Source of the DNA: an uncultured Bacteroidota bacterium
Lineage (GTDB): Bacteria > Bacteroidota > Bacteroidia > Bacteroidales > VadinHA17
Reading direction: 5' to 3'
DNA: 64,000 nt
Assembly (NCBI GenBank): GCA_903824785.1
Contig: CAIJYD010000022.1
Location: forward strand, 19,597 to 83,596
Shown here: positions 20,079-29,200 of the stretch, one piece after another
Layout of the letters: each line of letters begins with the position of its first letter
How positions within the stretch are numbered: the stretch's first letter is position 1
Notes under the pieces: model-generated
Database searches by the model: none
What the model saw: the letters and a program-made list of their open reading frames with translations, nothing else
Told to the model about the DNA's origin: nothing
Position numbers and translations under genes: made by a program

Positions 20079-21479
20079 ATGAAGACAGAAAAGATTCAGA
20101 CTAACGTATTGGTTATTGATGATGATCCTGTTTTCAGGAATCTCCTCAGGAATATTTTGAAGGAGAGGCTAACTGTTTTTGCTGCTGAATCCCCATCACT
20201 CGCTTTTAAAATCTTAAAAAATGAACATATAGATATTATTATATGTGATTTTGTAATGCCCGAGATGAATGGGCTTAAAGTGCTTGAAATAGTTAGTGAG
20301 GAGTACCCTGGGATTGTGGTTATTATGGTCAGTTCCGCAGCTGATATGGATACAGTTATTGCTGCATTGAGAAATGGGGCAGCCGATTTTTTGAAAAAGC
20401 CTTTTACTCCTGCAGAAATCTGGGTAGCAATTGAACGGACACTGAAATTGTCGGAACTGAACACTAATCTGAATCAGATTAAGACAAAGAACTCTTTGCT
20501 GACTGAAGTTGTAAACAATGAATTCGGGAATAACATTATTGGCACATCACCGGAAATAAAAAACATACAACAACAGATAAAGATGGTATCCCAGACACCC
20601 GATACCTCAGTGATGGTTATTGGCGAAAGCGGTACAGGTAAAGAACTAGTTGCCAGGGCTATTCATAACTTAAGCAACAGAAGGGATGATCTGTTTTGTG
20701 CGGTTAACATGTCGGCGGTTCCTGAATCATTATTCGAAAGCGAGTTTTTCGGGCACAAAAAAGGGAGTTTTACAGGAGCTCTTTCGGATAAAGCCGGCTG
20801 GTTTGAAACAGCCAATGGAGGCACTCTGTTTTTTGATGAAATAGGTGAAATGTCGATGTCTCTTCAGGTTAAATTACTAAGAGTCCTTGAAGACCGCAGG
20901 TTTACCCGGGTGGGAACGCAACAGGAGCAGAAATTTGATGTCCGTATTGTTGCAGCAACCAACAAGTCAAATGAAGAACTTTCAAACGGAAAAAGCATAC
21001 GGCTCGATTTGTATCACAGGCTCAGCACATTTATTATTGAGCTTCCTCCGTTGCGAAACCGGAAAAGCGATATCCCGCTGTTGGTTAATCATTATTTCAA
21101 CCTTCTTTCAAAAAAACTGGGGAAACATATTTCAGGCATTCACAAAGATGTTTATGAACTTCTATTGTCATATCCCTTTCCTGGAAATATCAGGGAACTG
21201 AAAAATATTATGGAGAGAGCAATTATTATTTGTGATACAGAACAGATAATGCCTCAACATTTTTTATCGGTAAGTACAACAGCCGTGAACCTGAATGATC
21301 AAAAAGCCGATAATGATATTTTTGACCTTCAGGAACTGGAAAAACAGACAATTATAAAGGCGCTTAAGAAAGTGAATTTCAATAAGGCTGAGGCTGCGAG
21401 GCTCCTTAATATTGAATGGAATGCACTTTACCGGCGTATTCAAAAGTTTGATATTGATTTCCCGGCCACTCTTTCCTGA
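20079..21479 (+). CDS. NtrC-family sigma-54-dependent response regulator
   Basis: 466 residues in the classic order: receiver ('VLVIDDDPVF', 'IICDFVMPEMNG', 'KKPFTPAEI'), AAA+ sigma-54-interaction domain and Fis-type helix-turn-helix. Walker A is 'GESGTGKE' and Walker B 'GGTLFFDEIGEM'; the sigma-54 contact loop reads GSFTGA, a known variant of GAFTGA. The C-terminal recognition helix region is 'NKAEAARLLNIEWNALYRRI'. It should drive open-complex formation at RpoN promoters. Two good -24/-12 promoters with a shared upstream element occur in this window at 31.05 and 37.61 kb and are natural candidate targets (inference). Confidence 0.95.
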   Translation: MKTEKIQTNVLVIDDDPVFRNLLRNILKERLTVFAAESPSLAFKILKNEHIDIIICDFVMPEMNGLKVLEIVSEEYPGIVVIMVSSAADMDTVIAALRNGAADFLKKPFTPAEIWVAIERTLKLSELNTNLNQIKTKNSLLTEVVNNEFGNNIIGTSPEIKNIQQQIKMVSQTPDTSVMVIGESGTGKELVARAIHNLSNRRDDLFCAVNMSAVPESLFESEFFGHKKGSFTGALSDKAGWFETANGGTLFFDEIGEMSMSLQVKLLRVLEDRRFTRVGTQQEQKFDVRIVAATNKSNEELSNGKSIRLDLYHRLSTFIIELPPLRNRKSDIPLLVNHYFNLLSKKLGKHISGIHKDVYELLLSYPFPGNIRELKNIMERAIIICDTEQIMPQHFLSVSTTAVNLNDQKADNDIFDLQELEKQTIIKALKKVNFNKAEAARLLNIEWNALYRRIQKFDIDFPATLS

Positions 21480-21486
21480 AAATTAG

Positions 21487-21527
21487 CAAAAAAAAAAGGA
21501 GGACTAATAAAGCCCTCCTTTTTTTTA
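21487..21527. terminator. Bidirectional rho-independent terminator
   Basis: An A-tract, the arm AAGGAGG, an 11-base loop, the arm CCTCCTT and a T-tract. The A/T tracts on both sides make it usable on both strands, and it lies between the convergent NtrC-like gene (ends 21479) and the actin-like gene (ends 21602). Confidence 0.85.
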
Positions 21528-21601
21528 TAGCAATTAAACAGTTTCAGTCAGTTCTGAATATATCTGTTTTTCATGAAATCAGTTATAAACAATCCCTCAT
21601 A

Positions 21602-22666
21602 CTATTCGGCTGAATTCGATTTGATTTCAGGTGTACTTACATACACTACTGTGTTTGAGTTACCAATATCAAGTCCGACATAAGCAGTATTCTCCTCTTT
21701 CTCTATATCGCTGCTGAATTTTGCTTTTGACATCGACTGAAGACAATAGCCTCTGGCAGCACACAAGTAAGGTTCCGGATATACTTCCACATCAAGGATC
21801 CCTTTAAATTCTTCTTTGAACAGATCAACCAGTTCTGGATACATAGCGCCACCGCCTACCAGATATAATATGTCTGCATTCAGATAATCCTCATCAGTAA
21901 ACTTTCTCTTGATAGCCGGAGAAATGACTTCATTATAGTAGCTCGCCAAAGCTTCCTGACGTAACTCTTTCAGGTTTATCTTTTTACGGTCGAGTATAAT
22001 TAGGCCGCGCTGAAACGATCTTTCAATCTGTTGTTCAGTAAGAAGATTCAGATAGTAATCTTTTCTGAGTTCATTTTCAACAAGATTCACAGCATAATGC
22101 AACCCTTTTGTGCTATAGGTAGTACGCTGAACAATACCTTTTAACATTGACTGGGCAATTTCGAAAGTGCCATAACCAAGACTGGCAATGAAGAAGTTAT
22201 TTTTTTCCTGCTGAATACCGTCACGGATAGCTTTTACACAACCATCAACTTCCGTCATTATCTCTACATTCTCAACTTCAAATGCTGCCCTGTCTACTTT
22301 TTGACCGCCGAAAGTGCGGGAATCAAAATTGATATCAAACCGGCTCAACATGAGTTTTTCTGCATCTTTACGGTATGATTGATAAGTGGAGAAGGGAAAT
22401 CCTGCAGTTACAACCAGCTTTGAATATCTGCCCATGGTTGAAACTACCAGACCGGCTATTGCCATCAATTGAAAATCAATCGCACTTACAGATGTATTAA
22501 TCAGCTTATGGGGGGCACTTCCTTCACGTAATGCCAGATTCCCGATGATGTAATCTTTTCCGTTGAAATCCATGATCTTTATTCCATCAACAAAATTTTC
22601 AGCAACCTTGTGAAATTCTGTTGAATTTTCCTCAAAAACACTTGGTATAACAAATGATCTTTCCAT
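21602..22666 (-). CDS. Actin-fold (ParM/MreB-like) ATPase with circularly permuted phosphate-1 motif
   Basis: 354 residues. The N-terminus starts where ParM-like proteins are already past their first hairpin ('RSFVIPSVF'). The order continues with a ParM-like 'KLVVTAGFP' strand, a phosphate-2-like loop 'IASLGYGT' (161-167) and the adenosine motif 'LYLVGGGAMYPEL' (GGGA 271-274). The actin phosphate-1 signature 'YVGLDIGNSNTVVYV' appears only at the extreme C-terminus (about 329-343). Two in-frame TAA codons lie 12 and 9 nt before the ATG, so no N-terminal copy is missing. The phosphate-2 loop lacks the usual catalytic Asp (Ser instead). Downstream of a bactofilin gene on the same strand. Role unknown; a cytoskeletal or segregation filament or regulator is likely. 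Confidence 0.8.
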   Translation of the reverse strand: MERSFVIPSVFEENSTEFHKVAENFVDGIKIMDFNGKDYIIGNLALREGSAPHKLINTSVSAIDFQLMAIAGLVVSTMGRYSKLVVTAGFPFSTYQSYRKDAEKLMLSRFDINFDSRTFGGQKVDRAAFEVENVEIMTEVDGCVKAIRDGIQQEKNNFFIASLGYGTFEIAQSMLKGIVQRTTYSTKGLHYAVNLVENELRKDYYLNLLTEQQIERSFQRGLIILDRKKINLKELRQEALASYYNEVISPAIKRKFTDEDYLNADILYLVGGGAMYPELVDLFKEEFKGILDVEVYPEPYLCAARGYCLQSMSKAKFSSDIEKEENTAYVGLDIGNSNTVVYVSTPEIKSNSAE

Positions 22667-22733
22667 AAATATGAATTATTAGTAAATTTAGGGCAACTCA
22701 GATAATTTCAGTCTGGGTAACCGTTATTTGATT

Positions 22734-22741
22734 CAAATGTA
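22734..22741 (-). promoter_or_regulatory. Possible -7 element for the actin-like gene
   Basis: On the minus strand this reads TACATTTG, a match to TAnnTTTG, 68 bp before the actin-like start codon. No clear -33 element accompanies it. It would let the actin-like gene be transcribed independently of the bactofilin. Confidence 0.3.
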
Positions 22742-22807
22742 ATGCATGGTGTTCTAAATGCCTAATTTTATCCACATTAATTTTTATTTAATTAAAAATA
22801 AAAGTGG

Positions 22808-23263
22808 TTAAAGGCGGAACATTGAGTGAGTCATCTCATCAGGTATGCTTTCCTGGCTGGGAGCACTTAACCTGCTTTCGGTATTGTCTTTATTGAACCC
22901 TTTTTCTGTAATCAGCCCTATAATGCGTGTTCCGTTTACCCGGCTCCCACGGTGAAACTCAGCTTCGTTTGCAGTTAAAGTTCCTGAGAATGAAGCAGAA
23001 GGACGAAATACAGCCATGTTGTTTACCCTTATAGTGCCAACCAGCGTGCCAAGTACAATTAAATCACTGACTATGACGTCTCCGGTTACACAGGCATTTA
23101 TAGCTACTGTCAGGGTCCCGCTTACATTCAGCTTTCCTGAGAATATCCCGCTTATCTTAAGATTTCCTTTAAATGATAAGTCTCCCTTTCCCGAATTTAG
23201 TCTGTCAGTATTGTCGTTGTAATTATCCGAACAAAAGTTCGGATGGGGATTTTCAGTTTTCAT
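22808..23263 (-). CDS. Bactofilin-family polymer-forming cytoskeletal protein
   Basis: 151 residues. The central ~100 residues show the bactofilin (DUF583) right-handed beta-helix pattern of short hydrophobic strands with regularly spaced glycines: 'GDLSFKGNLKISGIFSGKLN', 'TGDVIVSDLIVLGTLVGTI', 'ASFSGTLTANEAEFHRGSRV'. The N- and C-terminal tails are polar and probably disordered. Bactofilins self-assemble without nucleotide into filaments used for cell shape, polar placement or stalk/appendage functions. It lies 141 bp upstream of the actin-like gene on the same strand, pairing two cytoskeletal proteins next to signalling and surface-appendage genes. Confidence 0.88.
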   Translation of the reverse strand: MKTENPHPNFCSDNYNDNTDRLNSGKGDLSFKGNLKISGIFSGKLNVSGTLTVAINACVTGDVIVSDLIVLGTLVGTIRVNNMAVFRPSASFSGTLTANEAEFHRGSRVNGTRIIGLITEKGFNKDNTESRLSAPSQESIPDEMTHSMFRL

Positions 23264-23660
23264 AAAAATTGTTTTTAATATTCTGTTGGTTTTGGTTGTT
23301 AATTAAAGAGTTTCAGTCATATATTTTAATATAGGAACCACTCTGGAAGTTCCTAAAGTATGGTAGTTATTTTAGTACTCATTTTTCTTTTGTCTTTCTT
23401 GAAGTTTCAGAATTAAACAGGTTAAATCCTTTTTAATCTGAATAAAACTTTTTATCAGTTATTCATTCTTTCCGGCACTTTTCTTTCCAACTATTAAAGG
23501 GTTATCCAAAGGTTATGCCAAAAAACAGCTAAAAAATAAAAAATAAAAAAAATTTTTTTTAAATACTTCTGCCAGAGGTATTAAAGGGTTAAAAATATTT
23601 TTAAAGATAAGAATCCCCGGGAACTGAAAATTAAAAAATCAAAAATAAAATTGAAATTAT

Positions 23661-23674
23661 CGCACACTTGTGCG
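23661..23674. promoter_or_regulatory. Palindromic operator-like site
   Basis: CGCACACTTGTGCG: perfect 6-bp arms around CT in an otherwise AT-rich spacer, about 400 bp upstream of the bactofilin start. A dimeric regulator site is possible; no known regulator is assigned. Confidence 0.35.
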
Positions 23675-24043
23675 GAAATAGGTTACCAGTCTCTTTCTTT
23701 AGTTGATTGCAAATAGTGAGAAATTAATCAGGTTTTAAGATTTAGTAATATTTTTTTTAGATAGTTATTAATCAGCTTAATAATAGTTTCTTATAAAATC
23801 GATTAGAAAATTTGCTTCCGGGAAAGCTTACGCCCCATCAGTCACATTTATATTGAATGTGTAATTAGTTGGCATACAATAAAATAACGGATAAAAATTA
23901 AGATTATAAGGTAATCTCAACCTATCCTATGTATTAAACAAAACTGACCGGAATATGTTATATTACCGGTTAAATGTTAATTCAGTTCAAATCTAGATAC
24001 ATTGCAAAAATAGTAAAAAGCAATATTAATATGAAATTATGTG

Positions 24044-24062
24044 CGTGGACATTTCGTGGACA
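24044..24062. promoter_or_regulatory. Tandem GTGGACA element, copy 1
   Basis: CGTGGACATTTCGTGGACA consists of two CGTGGACA units 11 bp apart, one helical turn. An identical 19-bp sequence occurs at 30824 on the other side of the reverse-strand signalling operon. Both copies follow an ATTAAT stretch. Confidence 0.5.
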
Positions 24063-24177
24063 TTCTAGGGAAATTTCCACTATTTTGTTACTTTATTGAC
24101 TGAACTGTAATGTTTTGATGTTCTAAAGGAATATCAGACTTCAAATATAAACTACCTTGAAATGGGAAAAGCTATTA

Positions 24178-25254
24178 TTATTTAGCTGAAAAATAAACGG
24201 TTATTGTTGTTCCATCAGTAATATTACTTTCAATAGAAAGTCTTCCATTAATAAGGGCGACAATTTTTTTTGTAATAATTAACCCAAGCCCTGATCCCTG
24301 TTGTTCAAATTTATTTCTGTCGAACTGGTTGAAGGCACCGATCTTATGAATGCTTCCTTCCGGAAAGGCTCTTCCCGTATTATGCACTGAAAGTTCTGCC
24401 TGTCCGTTCTTTTTTACAAAAGTAACAGTAACAGGTTTTCCGGGATCAGAAAATTTAAACGCATTTTCGATTAACTCCTTGACAATTATTGAAAAAGAGT
24501 CGACAGATGCAGATATTGTTATCTCTTCATTCTGACAAACAAGATCATTGATCCGGTTATAATTATTTGCAGTTTCATTTCCAAGGGAGGTAATTATGTC
24601 GGAAGTTCCCGTTACCTCATTAAGGAGAGAAAAAGATTCCGGTTTTGCTTCTAATGAGATATAAATAAGATATTTAGTGATTGTTGAAAGCAAATTATTC
24701 CCGCTTTCGTAGATAATTCTGCCTATCTCTTTGACCTCCTGAAGAGCCAGATCCTCTTCAGTGTCTTTCAAATAGGATCCCAGTCCGATAATTCCGTTTA
24801 ACGGACTTCGTAATTCGTGAGGAATGTAAGAAATTACAGATTTCCTGAGCTGATCTAAATCTTCTTCAAGCTTGTTATCAATTGCTTCATTTTTTTCAAG
24901 GCGGGTTGAAATTGTTTTTAATAATTCACCCCTTGTGAATGGCTTTGTAAGATAATCATCGGCACCCAGTTCCATTCCTGTTCTCAAATCTTTTCTGTCG
25001 GCAAGGGCTGTCATAAATACAAACTGTATCATTCTGGTTTCCTTATCTGCCCTGAGGCTGGACAGTACTTCAATGCCACTCATAACTGGCATCATAATAT
25101 CGCAGAGTATAAGATCAGGATTATGTTTCCGGGCCATCAGAAGTCCAAATTTCCCGTTTTCAGCTGTCAGTACATTAAAACCTTCATGTTTAAGTATATC
25201 CCCTATTTCATCTTTAAGTGCAGCTTCATCTTCTATTATGAGAATTTTTTTCAT
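24178..25254 (-). CDS. Receiver-histidine kinase hybrid (REC-HisKA-HATPase)
   Basis: 358 residues. The receiver domain (1-120) has 'ILIIEDEAAL', the phosphoacceptor in 'LILCDIMMPVMSG' and 'TKPFTRGEL'; a dimerisation helix carries His in 'SYIPHELRSPLNGIIG'; the ATPase domain has 'ELIENAFKFSDPG' and 'GSGLGLIITKKI'. Soluble, no sensor domain. It is the last gene of a reverse-strand operon (PAS kinase, LuxR-type regulator, this protein) with a 43-bp gap upstream. Its receiver resembles that of its operon neighbour at 25298 (both contain 'LADR.(D/N)(L/F)R.GMELGADDY'), suggesting local duplication. Confidence 0.92.
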   Translation of the reverse strand: MKKILIIEDEAALKDEIGDILKHEGFNVLTAENGKFGLLMARKHNPDLILCDIMMPVMSGIEVLSSLRADKETRMIQFVFMTALADRKDLRTGMELGADDYLTKPFTRGELLKTISTRLEKNEAIDNKLEEDLDQLRKSVISYIPHELRSPLNGIIGLGSYLKDTEEDLALQEVKEIGRIIYESGNNLLSTITKYLIYISLEAKPESFSLLNEVTGTSDIITSLGNETANNYNRINDLVCQNEEITISASVDSFSIIVKELIENAFKFSDPGKPVTVTFVKKNGQAELSVHNTGRAFPEGSIHKIGAFNQFDRNKFEQQGSGLGLIITKKIVALINGRLSIESNITDGTTITVYFSAK

Positions 25255-25297
25255 TGAGAAATCAGTTTTAATATTATTCTGTAGTATTTAATCCTTA

Positions 25298-26266
25298 TCA
25301 CTTGATCTCCTGATCTTTCATGTTTAGCTCGTGAATATAGTTAAAAAGGCTCTCATCAGGTTTGAGTTTAAGCCTTTTTTTCAGCCGGTAGCGACTTTTA
25401 CGTATACTTTCAGGTGAGACATTCAGCATACTTGCAACCTGACTTGAATTCATGTTGAATATTATTGTTGACATTATGGTTAGTTCCAATTGAGTAAGAT
25501 CAGGATACCGAAGTGTAATTTTTGCAACAAAGTTTGGATAGGCCTGATTAAACTTAAGCTGTAAAATACGCCAGCTGTCTTTTTTGTTCCCTATTCTTTC
25601 AATTTTTAGAAAAAGACTTTTCAGAACCTCTTTCTGCGCTTCATTAAGATCTTTTCTGTCGATCTCAGTTTCAAGATGGCTTTTTATCTGCAGAAGAGTA
25701 CTGTTGGTTTCAATTGATTTAAAGACCTCCTCAAAAAGTTCAGATTCCTTGGTTTTAAGCTGCAGATTAAGCATTTCGTTGGATTCTGAGATTTCTGAAA
25801 TATGTGTCTTCTGCCTTTCTATCTGTTTTTCAAGCTTATGGAGTCTCTCACGGATACTTTTCTCTATGTTTTCTATCGTAAAACTCAGCTGGTTTGCGTA
25901 ATGCATTTCAAGCCTTATCCTGATAGCCGTTGTAAGCTCTTTTATCGTAAATGGTTTGGTAATATAATCGTCTGCTCCAAGTTCCATGCCGGCTCTGAAG
26001 TTAGCCCTGTCGGCAAGCGATGTAATAAAAATGAACGGTATCTGGCTTGTCTTATCATCATGTCTTAAGTTAGCAAGTATCTGAAAGCCATCCATCTCAG
26101 GGAGCATAATATCGCAAAGAATCAGGTCGGGCTTATAATGACGGGCTAATTCAATTCCCTCTGCTCCGTTATCTGTTTGAAAGACTTCGTATTCCTCAAG
26201 CTTTAAGACTTCGTAAACATCCTCACGCAGAGTCTTATTGTCTTCAATAATAAGAATCTTTCTCAT
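25298..26266 (-). CDS. Response regulator with coiled coil and C-terminal LuxR-like HTH
   Basis: 322 residues: receiver domain ('ILIIEDNKTL', 'LILCDIMLPEMDG', 'TKPFTIKEL'), then a charged helical coiled-coil stretch (about 130-230), then a helix-turn-helix of the GerE/LuxR type, 'NMNSSQVASMLNVSPESIRKSRYRLKKRL', in the arrangement found in Bacteroidota two-component regulators. It begins 5 bp after the stop of the multi-PAS kinase (26272), which is therefore the likely cognate kinase. The paired GTGGACA elements bracketing the operon are candidate binding sites (inference). Confidence 0.9.
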   Translation of the reverse strand: MRKILIIEDNKTLREDVYEVLKLEEYEVFQTDNGAEGIELARHYKPDLILCDIMLPEMDGFQILANLRHDDKTSQIPFIFITSLADRANFRAGMELGADDYITKPFTIKELTTAIRIRLEMHYANQLSFTIENIEKSIRERLHKLEKQIERQKTHISEISESNEMLNLQLKTKESELFEEVFKSIETNSTLLQIKSHLETEIDRKDLNEAQKEVLKSLFLKIERIGNKKDSWRILQLKFNQAYPNFVAKITLRYPDLTQLELTIMSTIIFNMNSSQVASMLNVSPESIRKSRYRLKKRLKLKPDESLFNYIHELNMKDQEIK

Positions 26267-26271
26267 CTTTT

Positions 26272-29200
26272 TTATTTAAAAGTAGTAATTAATCCGGCAG
26301 GGAAATGAATTACGAAGGTTGTTCCCTTTCCCGGTTTACTTTTATATGTTATGGAGCCCCCGTGCAGCAGTACATATCCCTTTACAATATTGAGTCCAAG
26401 CCCTGTACCCTGAATCGATCCGGTATTGCTGCCGCGGAAGAACGGGGTGAACAGATGAGCTTTATCTTTCTCTGGTATGCCAATGCCGTTATCTGATATG
26501 GAAATGCTAAGCTCTTCCTTGTTTAAAATCACTTCAACTTTTACTTCAGGATTTTCAGGAGAGTATTTTAATCCGTTTGAGATAAGATTGTTGATAACCT
26601 GAATGATAAGACGTGTATCTATATTAAGATTAATCCGACTGTATTGGCTTTCAAATATTATTTTGGTTTTCAGCAAAGGGTCAGAATTAAATGTTTCAAC
26701 TACCTTGCTGCATAACTCAACAATATCAGTTTCAGTGGGGTTTATTTCAAGTTTTCCCTCTTCAATTCTTGAGATATTAAGAACATCATTCACGATTTTT
26801 GTAAGATGAAAAACCTGATTATTGATCTTGGTAAGTTTATCTCTTATTTGCGATTCTTCCAGCTTTCCCCAGTAGGCTTTAAGAGAATCGCTGGTTATCA
26901 GAATTGAGGCGAGAGGGGTTCTGAACTCATGAGAGGCTGTTGATACGAACCGAGATTTGATTTCATTAAGCTCTTTCTCTCTTTCGATACTTTCCTTTAA
27001 GGATGCCTCAAATTTCTTACTTTCATTTATGTCGGTCTGGGTAACAATAACTCTACCTGGTTTGCCAGGTTCAATCCAGTGAACTACCTTGCCGCGGTCG
27101 AGTACCCATTTATAGGTTTTATCCTTGCACAGCATCCGGTGTTCGTTAACGTAAAATTCTGATTCACTCATGAAATGGAGATTCAGATCATTGTAGCAAC
27201 TCTGAAGGTCTTCTTGAAATACTCTATCTGACCACTCCTTAAGGGTATTCCCAACATCTTTAGTATCATATCCGAGCATTGTTTTCCATTGCTGAGAGAA
27301 GAATACTTCATTGGTTTCAGTATTCCAGTCCCAGATGCCATCACCTGATCCGTCGAGTGCAGCCTGCCATCTTGCCTCACTTATACGGAGGGCATTCTCC
27401 ATCTCTTTTCGGTGAGTGATATCGATCTTTATGGCAATGAAACGGATCAATTCACCTTTTTCATCCAGAATAGGTGTTATTGTTTCTTCTTCCCAGTAGT
27501 TTGTCCCGTCTTTTCTTTTATTGATTAATTCTCCAGTCCATACTTTCAAAGAGAGGAGGGCTTCCCACATCTCTTTGTAGTACTCGTTTGGCATTTTGCC
27601 TGAGTTTAATATTTTTACATTTTGCCCGATAACCTCCTCAAGCGGATAACCGGTCAATTCAGAAAATGCAGGATTGGCCCACTCAAGAACAGCATCAGCA
27701 TCAGTTATAGCCACAGCAAGAGAGAAGGATTCAAAGGCAGCATTTTGCATTCTCAAACTGAGTTCTGCATTCTTTCGTGCTGTGATATCTTCAAAAATGT
27801 AAAAACGCCCAAAATACTCATCATTTTTTCCGCGGATCCGAGTTGAATATCTGCGTATTGTGCGGTCATGCTTAAAAGGAATTTCATCTTCAATAGTCTC
27901 CCTGTTTTCAACATCCTGTAATGGGGCACATGAGAGGGCGAATGCTTCAATATCTTTTAGCTGCGGAAGGCAATAGGGAATAATATCGTTGTTCAGAAAC
28001 TCGCCCCGTTTCATCTGCTCTTCAATTGAAGTGATTTCCCATAACTCACAAAAGCGGTGGTTGAAATATAATATTTTATCGGTATTATTATCTACCAAAA
28101 GAAACCCCAGGGGAGAGGAACTTGACATCAGCTGAAGCAGCGACTCATTCCTGAACAATTGTTCTTCAGCTTTTTTCTTTTGAGTGATGTCAAGTATAAC
28201 ACCAATATAGCCGTTAACCGATCCGTCCCAGCTATTCATTTGTGTTACAGATAATAGAACGGAGATCTCCTCACCGCCCTTCTTTATCAGAGTCCATTCC
28301 TTTGGCTCTCTTTTAAGAACTTCACTTATATTTTTGAAAACATCAAACGGTAGTTTAGTTTTTAATCCGGTTTTCTTGTCAAGGTGGGTAGCCTCCTTCT
28401 CAATTTCGTCAGCCTTGTGAAAAATAAGAGGAGAAGCGATTCCGATAAGTTCACCGGCACTATAGCCTAACATCTTTTCGGCTTCGGGGTTAAATGACTG
28501 AATAATACCATCTTCTGAAGTTGTTATAAGCCCGAGCCCCATATTGTTCACAATGGTACTGTTGATCCTTGATAATTGAATTATCTCGGTCATCCTGTCT
28601 TTGATTCCCTTTTCCAGCTCTTCAGAGCGAAGTGATAATCCGGTGTTGATCTCTTCCTTGGTCAGGTTCACTTCAACTTCCACGGAGATATCATGCAGGG
28701 TTGTAAATACCTGATATGGAAATTCTTCTCCCTCTTTTTTCAAAGGGGTTGCATTAATATTTATCCAGATGGTTTTTTTCAGGACAGGATTAAAGACACC
28801 TATTACCGATTGAGCCTGCTTTCCTGTTCGCAGTGCCTCGATTGAAGGATGTTCATCTTCCGGGAAGATTGATCCGTCTTCCTTCATCATTTTCCATTCA
28901 GGATTTTTTAAAGTATGTCCTATCATCTGGTCAAAAGTCAATCCCAGCATGTGCATTGCAGAGGGGTTGGCTTCTGTTATAAAACCATCGCTGTTGTAAT
29001 AAATAACACCCTGAGCCATAGAATGAAATAAGGTATGATATTTCTCCTCGCTCTCTTTCATGGCTATCTGTGCCAGCATTCGTTCAGTAATATCATTAAA
29101 GCTGCCTCTTATTCCCAGATATTTTCTGTTTTCATCGAATATCGGATAGCAAATGTGGTCGAGGTATCTTGTTTCTCCATTGATATTTAAAATCCTGAAC

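Larger units (their letters stand above)
23264..24177. other. Long AT-rich intergenic region upstream of the bactofilin gene
   Basis: About 900 bp with no convincing ORF. It contains poly-A/T tracts, a CGCACA-CT-TGTGCG inverted repeat at 23661 and one copy of a tandem GTGGACA element at 24044. Probably regulatory; I see no small RNA that I can defend. Confidence 0.5.
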
